NCBI GenBank assembly: GCA_964358855.1
Contig: CAYHQQ010000008.1
Location: forward strand, 1 to 64,000
Source of the DNA: UBA2396 sp038042175
GTDB taxonomy: Bacteria > Planctomycetota > Phycisphaerae > Phycisphaerales > UBA1924
DNA: 64,000 bases
Reading direction: 5' to 3'
Position 1 is the first letter of the stretch. The number at the start of each line of letters is the position of its first letter. The notes under the pieces were generated by a model. That model had not been told where the DNA came from and made no database searches. It worked only from the letters and a program-made list of their open reading frames with translations. Shown in pieces: positions 14,074 to 22,998 of the stretch. The position numbers were made by a program, and so were the translations under genes.

Positions 14074-15912
14074 TCAGTCCTCGCCCGCCGCCTGTGCCGG
14101 GGCTTTGCAGGTTGCGGGTATCCACTCGTTGGCTCGCTTGGCGATGTCCGGGTCAATGTCGCCCTGACCCGTCGCGGCCCGTGCGAACAGCCCCGTGACG
14201 TCCTGCACGAGGTCCGACTTTTTGCGTTCCAGTGCGGCAGCGCCGTGAGCCGGGCTCCCCAATTCGCCGATCAGGTGGGCAAGCTGGGCCTTGCGGTAGC
14301 CTGCCAGCCATTCGGCTCCCGGCGTCCAGTGGGTGCGGACATTCACACTAAGCTCCTTCCCAAGCAGGCGGATGAGCGCCGTGTCCTCGCTGAGGCTGGC
14401 CGTCAGGGACTCGACGAGCAGCACGCCGATCAGGGCGTCAAGCTGGGCCTCGCTCAGTGTCTGGAGCTTCTGATACGCCTCGACCTCATCAGTCCACTTG
14501 TCGGCGGGGAACGGGTCGGTCTCTTTGCGTCGGGCCCGTTGGGCGTCCAACAGGGTGGACTGGAATCCTTCGGCCCGTTCCGCGTGCAACCCGGCACCCG
14601 TCATGGTCCGGCGAGGGGTGAGAGCATCCTGGAGGATCTTATCGTGAAGGGCGATCACAACCAGCCGCTTGCGGGCAAGAGGGTCACAGGCGAGTGCTTC
14701 CCGCACCGCGAGGAGTTGGTGGGTGTAGAACTCGATGTTCTGGGAATCGTTCAGGTCGTCGGAGGTGGGGGGCCGCTGGCTCTCGGGGTCTCCCTTCCCC
14801 TTACGGCCCGAGGCGGGGAACATGTCCTCCGGCCGGGGCTGGCGATAGGACCGCGAAACCCGGCCGTCGATCGAAAGGCTGAGGAACACCGTGCCTCCGG
14901 CTTTGGTGGCCTCCGAGTGGTGACCGGGATTCTCGGCGATGAGCCGGGCTTCCTCCTCGTCAAGCGTGTCCAGTGCGTCCCGCACACTCTGCTCCTCTTC
15001 GTCGCTCTCCACCTCTTTGGCTTCCAGCGTGGTTCGCTGTTCGTCGATGATCGCCAGCCTGCGGGTGGTTGTGTCGTCATATTCGACCCCGGGCGACTCC
15101 ATTCGGTAGAGCCTGTCCTGCACTTCGTCTTGCGATCCGATGACGACCTCCTTCCATCCCGCCTCCTTCAGATTCTCTTGCTCCGCGCGAAGGGCGGCAA
15201 TTTGTGCGTCCAGGAACGCCGACCGCTTGATCAAGACATCGTCACCGAAGAGGTCTTGGCTGATACAACTCGGATCGATGGTCGCCACGTCAAAGAGGGC
15301 CTCCTTCGAGGAAATCCATGCGTTCTCGATGAGTCTGCGGACATGCTCGGCACTTTGAGGCTTCCCGCCGATCTCCTGCCACAGCACCACCTGCTGATTG
15401 CTCGGTAATGCCGCGAACGCCTCGGCGATTCCCACTCCGATCTCGTTGCTGCGGAGTGCGTTCTTGATCTCGCGTGCCAGTCCGGCCAGCTTCATCCGTT
15501 GGCGGACGTAGGTTTCGCTCACTCCGAACTCAGCGGCGATGGCGGCAACGCCTTTGCATTCAACGCTGGCCAGCCGGGCGAAAGCTTCGGCTTCATCCAG
15601 CGGGTGCATGGGCTCGCGGGCGAAGTTCTCGGCAAGGCTGACGGAGGCCGCCGTAGTGTCGTCCGCGTCCCGGACCACGCAGGGCACCTTGCGGTCCTCG
15701 CCCCGGAAGGCATCGCGGAGAGCCGCAAGACGGCGATTGCCCGCGATGACGCGGTAGCGGCCCTCCTCGGCGGGACTGACCACCAAGGGTTCGATGAGGT
15801 CGTGAGACTTGATGGAGGCCACGAGCCTCCGGTGCGCCTCCCGTTCGGGCTTGACCCTTCGGGGGTTCCGGCGTGAGGCCACCAACTTCGACAGTGAAAC
15901 AGTGATATTCAT
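14074..15912 (-). CDS. parB: Large ParB/Srx-fold partition protein
   Basis: A 612-residue protein started at the ATG at 15912, with GGAG nine bases upstream. The first 190 residues are a ParB CTPase/DNA-binding module: S-L-S-K-L-V-A-S-R-R-N-P-R-R, the box Y-R-V-I-A-G-N-R-R-L-A-A-L, V-S-L-A-E-N-F-A-R-E-P-M-H-P-L-D-E-A, and an HTH around G-V-A-A-I-A-A-E-F-G-V-S-E-T-Y-V-R-Q. The remaining 400 residues are acidic and helical without a recognised domain, as in the long ParB-like proteins found on proteobacterial plasmids and ICEs. No ParA gene is in the window, so it may act in replication control or transcription rather than classical segregation. Confidence 0.85.
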   Translation of the reverse strand: MNITVSLSKLVASRRNPRRVKPEREAHRRLVASIKSHDLIEPLVVSPAEEGRYRVIAGNRRLAALRDAFRGEDRKVPCVVRDADDTTAASVSLAENFAREPMHPLDEAEAFARLASVECKGVAAIAAEFGVSETYVRQRMKLAGLAREIKNALRSNEIGVGIAEAFAALPSNQQVVLWQEIGGKPQSAEHVRRLIENAWISSKEALFDVATIDPSCISQDLFGDDVLIKRSAFLDAQIAALRAEQENLKEAGWKEVVIGSQDEVQDRLYRMESPGVEYDDTTTRRLAIIDEQRTTLEAKEVESDEEEQSVRDALDTLDEEEARLIAENPGHHSEATKAGGTVFLSLSIDGRVSRSYRQPRPEDMFPASGRKGKGDPESQRPPTSDDLNDSQNIEFYTHQLLAVREALACDPLARKRLVVIALHDKILQDALTPRRTMTGAGLHAERAEGFQSTLLDAQRARRKETDPFPADKWTDEVEAYQKLQTLSEAQLDALIGVLLVESLTASLSEDTALIRLLGKELSVNVRTHWTPGAEWLAGYRKAQLAHLIGELGSPAHGAAALERKKSDLVQDVTGLFARAATGQGDIDPDIAKRANEWIPATCKAPAQAAGED

Positions 15913-16347
15913 GCGATGCTCCAATCTGGAATTTGGCAGCTTCCGTTCGGTTCCACTCTGGTCCCGACATGCTCTCGGAGGTGCCGCCGACGCAAAGACG
16001 GGCGGCATCTCCTAGAGCATCAAGCCCGTCGGCCGAGCCACACGGCGCCAGCGAGCGGGCGAGAGGAGTGACAGGCCGTAGCGCAGCGCTTGGCACGACG
16101 GCAGCCCGCGAGCCAGCCGGGGGGCGAAAGACGACGGGAACACACGCGGTCCCAGCAAGGGCGGACCGCATCCGATTATGGTGCCGGCTTGGGGGCGATG
16201 GCCTTCACCGATGTCAACCGGATTACCTCGTCGGCTCTCGTCACTCGTGCTCATAGTCACGATTCACCGCTCAGGGAGCATTTCCTCCACTTGCCGTGAA
16301 GCTGGCCCGTGATAACACCGGTATTTCGTTGGTCATACGGATTTGCA
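15913..16347. other. Intergenic stretch between parB and IS630
   Basis: No gene seen; short frames on both strands have no family features. It holds the parB promoter region and presumably the left end of the IS630 element. No terminal inverted repeat could be matched by eye. Confidence 0.4.
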
Positions 16348-17402
16348 TTAGATCTTGCGCTCCATGTACGGGGCTCTGCAGACGGTCTTGAGGCGATCCA
16401 TCGTCAGGCCGTTCCACGCGTCGGTCGCGGCCTCGTAGATGTGGTCCACATCTTTGAACACACGGTTGCTCAGGTTGTGGTTCCGCATCCACAGCCACAG
16501 CCGCTCCACCGGGTTGAGCTCCGGTGAGTACGGCGGCAGCGGCAGGAGTGTGATGTTCGACGGCACCTTCAGCCTGGGACTCGTGTGCCACCCCGCCCGG
16601 TCCAGCACCAGAACCACGTGCACGAAGTTGCCTCCCGGCGAATTCCGTACATGCTCGCTGATCCACGCCAGGTGCTGGTTCATCCACGGGATCCCCACCG
16701 AACCACCGATCATGCCCACGCTCTCGCCCGTGGCGGGGCAGACGGCGACGTACAGGTAGGCCGATTCGAACTCGGCCTGTTTAACGGCTGTCGGACGCGA
16801 GCCGGTCTTGGCCCACGACGTGCTCAGTGTGCCCTGCTGGCCGATCCTGGCTTCATCCTGGAACCAGACCTCGACGATCTGGCCGAAGCGTTCTTGCCGG
16901 ACTTTCTGGACAAAAGGGGGGCGTCCTTCATGAACTGGGCTTGGGCGGCCGGATCGCTCTTGCGATGCCGCGGCCTTGGCCGCAGCGCCGAGTAGCCCAG
17001 CCGGTGGAGCATCCAGTAGGCCCCGCCCACGGAGAACTTCACGCCGAAGGTGATCTCGATGTGCTTGCGGATCTCGGGCCCACGCCGGGCCGACTCGCCG
17101 CGGTCGACGTCTGGGCCGGCGTCGAGCCAGGCGCACAGGTCCTGCTCCTGCTTGGGCGTGAGCTTCTTGGGCTGGCCGGGACGCGGAGCGTCGGGAAGCG
17201 CATCGAGCCCTTCCTGGTTGTACCAGCGGACCCACTCCTGCACGGCACGCCTTGACCGGCCCAGGAGCCCAGCGATGGTGGGAGCATCGCGGCCACGCTT
17301 GGCCAGGATCACCGCGCGGATCCGCTCGGCAATCCGAGCGTTCTTCTGGGCTCGGGCGTGCTTCTCAAGCTCTTCGACACTGTGGCGAGTCTCGACGTGC
17401 AT
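16348..17402 (-). CDS. IS630-family transposase in two overlapping frames
   Basis: Two overlapping frames together give a normal IS630 transposase of about 350 residues. The first (17402-16824) encodes the N-terminal HTH pair (A-P-T-I-A-G-L-L-G-R-S-R-R-A-V-Q-E-W); the second (ending at 16348) encodes the DDE domain: Asp in W-F-Q-D-E-A-R-I-G, Asp in V-L-V-L-D-R-A-G-W-H, Glu in Y-S-P-E-L-N-P-V-E-R-L. The frames meet at a homopolymer run read on the minus strand as CCCCCCTTTT (16912-16921), and a -1 shift there joins them. Programmed frameshifting is known in IS630 elements, so this is probably natural rather than decay. Confidence 0.8.
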
Positions 17403-17864
17403 GGCGGTCCTCCCTGACCAGGAACGACCACATCATCGCCGATCTTTGGTCAGGGCGCAACCGCACAAGCGCCGAACGGCGCGCGGGATTCAAAGCGAAG
17501 CCGTATCAATTCCAACCTGGTCAACAACGTGTAACGAGTCAGAGGTCATCACCGAGCTTCCAGCCGCGTCAACCATCCACGAACGAGAACCCGGTCCTCC
17601 CCTGGGAGAACACGCGGAATCGCTTCGGGTAGCCTAAGCCGACCGGAGACCACGGAAGTCCCTGTGACAACAGGACTTGCCTTACAGCGTGCACGTCAGT
17701 CGAGTCGCACCGACCCGCCTCCCATGCGTCAACCGACAGGCCCACCGCTTGTTCTCCCAGTGTGGCGAGAAGCAAGGTTGCTCGAAGCGCGGGCTTCGGC
17801 TATCCTGCCGCCCTTAGTCTTGATCGCCAATGCAAATGAGAAATGCTCAGGCAGTTGGCGCGCC
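17403..17864. other. Intergenic stretch between IS630 and the amine oxidase
   Basis: No gene seen. The amine oxidase frame is open from 17664, but the first 67 codons lack any family feature and no ribosome binding site precedes the alternative starts. The right end of the IS630 element should lie in the first part of this stretch. Confidence 0.4.
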
Positions 17865-19985
17865 ATGCCGGCACTGGAGTTCACCGTGGGAACGTCCTCA
17901 ACGACTCTGACAAGCCACCCGTGGTTTTCTCCAGCGCGTGACGGCCTTGAGCTAGACATCGCCATCGTGGGAGCAGGCATTTCCGGCCTTTACTCTGCCT
18001 TTCGTCTTGCGGGATCAACTCTAACGGCTGACAAAAAGCTTTGCGTGTTCGAAGCGGCGCACAGAATTGGGGGCCGAATCGACTCCGTCCGAGTACCGGG
18101 CTCGTCATTCGTCGCCGAGTTGGGCGCTATGCGGTATATTCCCGAATGCCAGCCATTGATCAAAGGTCTGGTCGACCAATTGCAGTTGAGGCATTTCGAC
18201 CACAAGTTTCCAATTCACGGATTCTTCGTTCGCGGCCGTGATCTAATTCCTCGAGGAGATAAGGATGAAGGCGGTGATACGGAACTGTCGGAACGGGCGC
18301 CGCAGGGAGAAGTGACCGGCCCACTGAAGACGCAGAAACAGACCGCCTATCCCTGGCTACAGAAGGGAGAACGAGGACTCTCGCCCTTCGAACTCGTCGC
18401 TTTGGGCATCGCACGAGCCTGCAAGGACATTCGCGTAGCGAAGGAATACGAACAGGACCCGGAGTTTCACAACGACGGCATGCTCCTGAAAGAGCTTAAC
18501 AAGAAGATTGCCGACGCCTCCAGCAATGCACACCGCATTGTGCACAAGGTCTTCACGCCAGTCGATTGGCGTGCTATTCAGCGACACGGCGCATTCGGCG
18601 ATCACGCGCTGCACACCCTTGGTTTCTTCGATGTGATTCAGGCAACCCTCAGCGAAGACGCCTTCAAGCTGGTGGAGGATGGTCTCGGCTACCAAACGAT
18701 CATTGGGACATGGAATGCCGCTGAAGCGATTCCGTGGTTCTTGAAGGATTTCTCGTTCTTCAAATATGAGTCCTTGCGAGAGGGAATGAGCAGCTTGCCA
18801 AAGGCGCTGGTCGACAGATTCGCTCAACTAGCGACGGCTACCCATTCGGGCGCTACAATCGCACCCGATCAACTCGTGCTGCGTGGATGGATCCTGAAGG
18901 AATTGTCGCGATGCGTGACTTCAGACGCCTCTCAGCCATTGTACAGACTCACTTTCGAACACCACGGCAGGGAAGAGGCCGCGCATCCGGATTGGTACCT
19001 TGCGGATCGCCTCGTGGCTCCACGACACGTCTATGCCAAACATGTGATTCTGGCACTTCCAAACAGTGCAATGAAAGCCAATCGAATCGCGATCAATGAC
19101 CTTCGCGTACGTCGGCCTAAGCGTCAGGATCCTGCGATAGCACACTCGCTCTCCGATAAGGATCAGTGGGACGCGTACCTCAACGCCGTCTCTGCTCACC
19201 CGCTGCTCAAGATCTTCGCTGTATTCAGCACGCCTTGGTGGATGACGTGCACAAACGAAGGGGCCTGCACCGCCGACATGTTCAATCGCTTCATCGCCTC
19301 GGCAGACGCTAGTGTTTTTTCCACGACGAGAGTGTTCACCGATTTGCCATTCCGGATGACTTATTATCACGGCCCAGATTCGGAGAGTCGAATCGATTCG
19401 AGTCGAGGACTCGCCCGCGGCATGATCATGGCGTACTGCGATTCAAAGCATGCTGCATACTGGGATTCACTCAATGACCTCGAATCCAAAAGATATGTGA
19501 GTGATGCTTTGCGCCGAGAACTGTTCCCCGATCGCACCGAGAGTGAACACCTCGGCAATACTCTCGTCCACTACGGCGTAAATGCGTTGTTCGCAGAACG
19601 AATCAAAGAGCAGCTCGCACGCTTTCACCGCAGATACAATCGGGATATATTAGACAAACCAGAGATGAGTCCCGAGCTTGTGCTCTTCAAAAACTGGTCG
19701 CATCCGCCCTACTACGGAGGATGGCATTCCTGGAACATTGCAGACCATCAGCTTCGATCGTCGGAAGTTCGCGCTATCATGCGAAAGCCTTTCATGGATG
19801 ACAATATTCACGTTGTGGGTGAAGCCTTTTCTTGCGATCAAGGGTGGATCGAGGGCGCGTTGAGAACCACCGAGGCGGTGCTCTGTTCGTGTTTCAAACT
19901 CTCGACGCCCGAGTGGATCGATCCATCAGAACAACTGGACAAATCAATGGGTTATCGTTCATTTATGGAGTATGTTTGCGAGTAG
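17865..19985 (+). CDS. Flavin-dependent amine oxidase
   Basis: A 706-residue protein if started at the ATG at 17865. The FAD-binding Rossmann motif is I-A-I-V-G-A-G-I-S-G-L-Y-S-A-F-R-L (about residues 29-45), followed by F-E-A-A-H-R-I-G-G-R-I-D-S, the typical amine oxidase second motif. Near the C-terminus N-I-H-V-V-G-E-A-F-S-C-D-Q-G-W-I-E-G-A-L is the third FAD-contacting motif. The long central part would form the substrate domain. Such enzymes oxidise amino acids or polyamines to give H2O2. It is not obviously in an operon, but the small gene at 20084 and the membrane cyclase follow on the same strand. Substrate unknown; an unusual cargo for a mobile element. Confidence 0.8.
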   Translation: MPALEFTVGTSSTTLTSHPWFSPARDGLELDIAIVGAGISGLYSAFRLAGSTLTADKKLCVFEAAHRIGGRIDSVRVPGSSFVAELGAMRYIPECQPLIKGLVDQLQLRHFDHKFPIHGFFVRGRDLIPRGDKDEGGDTELSERAPQGEVTGPLKTQKQTAYPWLQKGERGLSPFELVALGIARACKDIRVAKEYEQDPEFHNDGMLLKELNKKIADASSNAHRIVHKVFTPVDWRAIQRHGAFGDHALHTLGFFDVIQATLSEDAFKLVEDGLGYQTIIGTWNAAEAIPWFLKDFSFFKYESLREGMSSLPKALVDRFAQLATATHSGATIAPDQLVLRGWILKELSRCVTSDASQPLYRLTFEHHGREEAAHPDWYLADRLVAPRHVYAKHVILALPNSAMKANRIAINDLRVRRPKRQDPAIAHSLSDKDQWDAYLNAVSAHPLLKIFAVFSTPWWMTCTNEGACTADMFNRFIASADASVFSTTRVFTDLPFRMTYYHGPDSESRIDSSRGLARGMIMAYCDSKHAAYWDSLNDLESKRYVSDALRRELFPDRTESEHLGNTLVHYGVNALFAERIKEQLARFHRRYNRDILDKPEMSPELVLFKNWSHPPYYGGWHSWNIADHQLRSSEVRAIMRKPFMDDNIHVVGEAFSCDQGWIEGALRTTEAVLCSCFKLSTPEWIDPSEQLDKSMGYRSFMEYVCE

Positions 19986-20083
19986 CCTTGCAGGGATTCT
20001 CGGGCCCACAACGAGGACAGTTCCCCGAGTCGACACGTGATTTCGACTTCCTGCACAAGTCTGCTTGCAGCAAAGGAGCCCGC

Positions 20084-20359
20084 ATGTTAGAGTTGGAGAC
20101 TGGACAGCCACACAGCAGGAGGAGAACGACAATGGATGGAAAGCCTCAAGGCGAGGGGAGTTTCGCAGACTTACCCCCGGCGAACGCTGCCTCTCATGCC
20201 ATCCCAGAGATGCGCGTGAGTCCCACAACTTCCCCCCAAAGCGATAGGCCCGAAAAATTCTCAGATCGAATCGAACGGGAGTTTCTCGCCTCGCGGGGAG
20301 AGGAACAATCGCGACTGTACCAGCATCAACTTCGAGGCGGCCCGCCCCAATCCAAATGA
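20084..20359 (+). CDS. Hypothetical small hydrophilic protein
   Basis: A 91-residue polar protein starting at the ATG at 20084, preceded by AAAGGAG. It is rich in Pro, Ser, Gln and Arg (F-S-D-R-I-E-R-E-F-L-A-S-R-G-E-E) with no hydrophobic core, so it is probably disordered. It sits 98 bp after the amine oxidase stop, on the same strand. No family recognised; the ribosome binding site is the main support. Confidence 0.4.
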   Translation: MLELETGQPHSRRRTTMDGKPQGEGSFADLPPANAASHAIPEMRVSPTTSPQSDRPEKFSDRIEREFLASRGEEQSRLYQHQLRGGPPQSK

Positions 20360-20474
20360 GCACAAATACCATCTGCTCAGGTGACTGACAAGCGTTGTCC
20401 GCCTGGGCACGTCAGGCCGCACGCGGCGACACCTCTCAGTTTGCCGGTGGTGAGAGGGACTTTGGAGTTCTCCT

Positions 20475-21722
20475 ATAGATCTGAATATCGTAAAACTTGT
20501 CACGGTTCTTGTTCCAACAGTCATTCTTGCAGCAATCGACGGCTGGCTTCGAACCGCGCGTCGAGTTAAAGACCCCACCCTGTGGTGGCTCTGGGCCGCC
20601 CTTTTGACGTGGAGCCTTGCCGCCGCGATTGGCTCTATCACCCCCCGATATTCTGAGGTCTCGGCCTACCTGCTGTCGCCTCTGAACAACGTTCTGTTTG
20701 TCGGTGCAGCGTTTCACTTCACTCGTGTTAGGGAGCTTTTGGGTAAGCCCGGCGCAGATCGTTGGTTTTGGTTCGTGGAAATATTTGTGGTCGGCATCGG
20801 CGTCTTGTCGATTGCGCTTTGGCTCAGTGGCCGAGAAGAAGTCGCCCGGCCCTGCGACGCCGTAGCATCCGTCGTCACATTCGTGTTACTGGCGTTTGCA
20901 TTGGGCGTGTCCTTTTACCACTACGCGCAGCCGCTCATGGGAGCTATTGCGGTTGTCGCGTGCCTCGTGACGATCGTGCGTCAGGTGCTGGCGGCGATGC
21001 CGGATGTCTCGCTCATGAACTCGCCGTGGTTTGTGCTTTCCGGCGTGGCGACAAACATGACGCTGGCGATGACACTTGTCGCAATGACATCCGCGTGGAA
21101 TTTTTCCAAGTCATACGAGTTTTCCATCGTTGGAGAACCCGTTAGCGTTTGGGTGGCGGTTCTGTTCGTCGACATGCGAGGATCGACCGCGTGGGCGCAT
21201 CGACTCGACAATCCGGCTCGAGTTCGTAGGTTCATGAATGCCCTCCGAAAGTGGATATTGCAGCGTGCCGCAGACTTCCTCGGCAAGGACTGCAAGCCAG
21301 AACTCATCAAGTTTCTCGGGGATGGCTACCTGCTGGTCTGGGAACTCCCGGACACCATTGACACCTACCGCAATTCGGTCGCGATTGGATTGGCTCTTCA
21401 GGATGGCTATTTGGGCTTCACCCAGGAACTCGTCGAGGCGCGCGTTCCAAACGATTTCCCACCGGAGATAGGCGTCGGGGTCGACATTGGCTTGGCGCTT
21501 CGACTGACCTCCGAAAACGGATTGCGCGACTACCTAGGAACAGCGGTGAACTTGGCAGCGAAGTTCCAAGCCAGAACTCGGTTGAATGGTGGTATGGTGG
21601 TTTCCACCACAACGTGGAAGACTCTCGAACCATCGATCCAGGAACGATTCAAGCACAACGTCGAGCTCGTCATTTCGAGCAGCTTCAAGGTACCCATCAC
21701 AGGAACTCGCCCGATTGAGTAA
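20475..21722 (+). CDS. Membrane adenylate/guanylate cyclase
   Basis: A class III nucleotide cyclase with an N-terminal membrane domain, about 415 residues. Six or so hydrophobic segments occupy the first 190 residues. The catalytic domain then shows V-L-F-V-D-M-R-G-S-T-A-W with the first metal Asp, I-K-F-L-G-D-G-Y-L-L-V-W-E with the second Asp, and L-R-D-Y-L-G-T-A-V-N-L-A-A-K-F. It would make cAMP or cGMP at the membrane. The first conventional start is the TTG at 20604, but the coding pattern and a first transmembrane helix continue upstream to an ATA at 20475 or CTG at 20481. GGAG at 20464-20467 is well placed for the ATA. The start is therefore uncertain. Confidence 0.75.
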   Translation: MDLNIVKLVTVLVPTVILAAIDGWLRTARRVKDPTLWWLWAALLTWSLAAAIGSITPRYSEVSAYLLSPLNNVLFVGAAFHFTRVRELLGKPGADRWFWFVEIFVVGIGVLSIALWLSGREEVARPCDAVASVVTFVLLAFALGVSFYHYAQPLMGAIAVVACLVTIVRQVLAAMPDVSLMNSPWFVLSGVATNMTLAMTLVAMTSAWNFSKSYEFSIVGEPVSVWVAVLFVDMRGSTAWAHRLDNPARVRRFMNALRKWILQRAADFLGKDCKPELIKFLGDGYLLVWELPDTIDTYRNSVAIGLALQDGYLGFTQELVEARVPNDFPPEIGVGVDIGLALRLTSENGLRDYLGTAVNLAAKFQARTRLNGGMVVSTTTWKTLEPSIQERFKHNVELVISSSFKVPITGTRPIE

Positions 21723-21760
21723 CGAACTCTGCGGCTAGACCTCTTACTGTTGCTCAGGAC

Positions 21761-21895
21761 CTAGGCGCTTCCGATCAGGATCCCGAAGCCTTTCTTCTCA
21801 GAGTGTCGGCCGCCCAATCCGCGGACGTGTACGGCCGACGGTCGAGCGCTTTCCCAGCGGACCTCTCGTTGATGGTTGATCCGAAGACACTTCAC
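21761..21895 (-). CDS. 44-residue homolog of the small protein at 22179
   Basis: A 44-residue frame with a GTG start at 21895 that overlaps the stop of the preceding gene (GTGA). It contains A-V-H-V-R-G-L-G-G-R-H-S-E-K-K-G-F-G-I-L and ends I-G-S-A. The gene at 22179-22409 has the matching A-Y-H-V-R-E-F-G-E-G-S-E-K-K-G-F and I-G-S-A, so the two are related. The shorter copy lacks the final 25 residues and could be a truncated duplicate or a separate short protein. It forms a three-gene unit with 21892-22104 and 22179-22409. Confidence 0.55.
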   Translation of the reverse strand: MKCLRINHQREVRWESARPSAVHVRGLGGRHSEKKGFGILIGSA

Positions 21896-22104
21896 CCGGT
21901 CCGCTCGGCCAAATAGTGCTGATAGGCGATGCGGTCGAGTTGGGCGAAGTCGTGACGATACCGATCACACCAGTGCCGTGCGTCGGCGAGAAGGTCGATG
22001 AGATTGGTTCTGGGGTCGATGTCGAGATAGTCGCGGAGCACCGCGTGGCAGCGGGCGACGCGGCGGCTGTTGCGGTTGACGGTGGGACGTTTCTTGGACT
22101 TCAT
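21892..22104 (-). CDS. Small conserved plasmid-type protein
   Basis: A 70-residue protein starting at the ATG at 22104 with AAGGAA eight bases upstream. It has a basic N-terminus (M-K-S-K-K-R-P-T-V-N-R-N-S-R-R-V) and a helical C-terminal part containing L-I-D-L-L-A-D-A-R-H-W-C-D. I associate this pattern with small accessory proteins on proteobacterial plasmids and ICEs. Function unknown. It is the middle gene of a three-gene minus-strand unit just upstream of the relaxase, and a GC-rich hairpin (GCGGGC-TTTC-GCCCGC, 22134-22149) lies between it and the first gene. Confidence 0.6.
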   Translation of the reverse strand: MKSKKRPTVNRNSRRVARCHAVLRDYLDIDPRTNLIDLLADARHWCDRYRHDFAQLDRIAYQHYLAERTG

Positions 22105-22178
22105 GGTCGTGTTCCTTTCGTAAAGGCACGGGGGCGGGCTTTCGCCCGCTCCCGGCGTGTTGAGATGGATGATGCGGC

Positions 22179-22409
22179 TTACTGGCCGGGCTCTTCGCTG
22201 GCGGCGCGAAGTACGACGTTGCCGTCGACGGGCAAGCAGTCGAGCTTGAGGTTGAAGCCCTTGCCGTCGCGGTGGGCCCAGGCGCTTCCGATCCGGGTCC
22301 AGAAGCCCTTCTTCTCGGAGCCCTCGCCGAACTCGCGTACGTGGTACGCGTGATGGCTGGGCGCCTTGCCGGCGGACTTGTTGGGGGTGGGGTTGTTGTT
22401 GTCGGACAT
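22179..22409 (-). CDS. Small conserved plasmid-type protein with SEKKGF motif
   Basis: A 76-residue protein beginning M-S-D-N-N-N-P-T-P-N-K-S and containing H-H-A-Y-H-V-R-E-F-G-E-G, S-E-K-K-G-F-W-T-R-I-G-S-A-W-A-H-R-D-G-K-G-F and L-D-C-L-P-V-D-G. Small proteins of this type, which appear to be beta-rich, are frequent next to conjugation genes in proteobacterial plasmids. Function is not known. It starts a minus-strand unit pointing away from the relaxase, with the candidate oriT between them. A short homolog is encoded at 21761. Confidence 0.65.
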   Translation of the reverse strand: MSDNNNPTPNKSAGKAPSHHAYHVREFGEGSEKKGFWTRIGSAWAHRDGKGFNLKLDCLPVDGNVVLRAASEEPGQ

Positions 22410-22998
22410 GACGATTCTCCTTCGTGTTCAAGATTCCCGACCGCGAACATCGCGGCCGTATGGCACGAAAAACGAGCCGCCTCAGACGGAGCTCTTGGCA
22501 TGCGTGTCACACCTGAAAACAGGAGGCTCCGCTGACGCCGGCGCAGCCAGGAAGGGGAAACCTTTTTTCTGGTTGACAGGCCCGTCGGCGGATCGAAAGT
22601 GCCAGACATGAGGCCGTGTGGTGGTGGACGGTTTGAACACTGGAGGGAGTCGTGTCCGCCCCTCCCCACCCCCTGCACGCCGGACGCAAGCCCAGCAAGC
22701 AGTGGATCCGTGCGGGCGAAATGGCTCCGAGCGCCGCGCTTGGACCTGGTGCCTGGGCCACGACGGCCGGGCGGAAACCGTGAGAAGTCTCCCGTTGACG
22801 GGAACGGCTTCGCACCGCCCTTCCCGGCCTCTTCGCATCATTTTCTTAACGCCGGGAGCAAGCGGGATGAAAGACCGCCCCCCTTCACCGACAAGAGAAA
22901 GGGAGCCGTCCAATCCAACAGATCGGCGCTTGCCGTCGTAGGCGGCCGCGGTAGAACGGAAGGACCATCGGTCGCCTAAGCCTCGTTCCCATACCACC
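22410..22998. other. Gene-free region upstream of the relaxase, candidate oriT
   Basis: About 590 bp with no convincing gene lie between the divergent small genes and the relaxase. MobF relaxases commonly nick within a few hundred bases of their own gene in such a gap, so oriT is expected here. I could not identify a nic site or a strong inverted repeat by eye. Confidence 0.4.
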
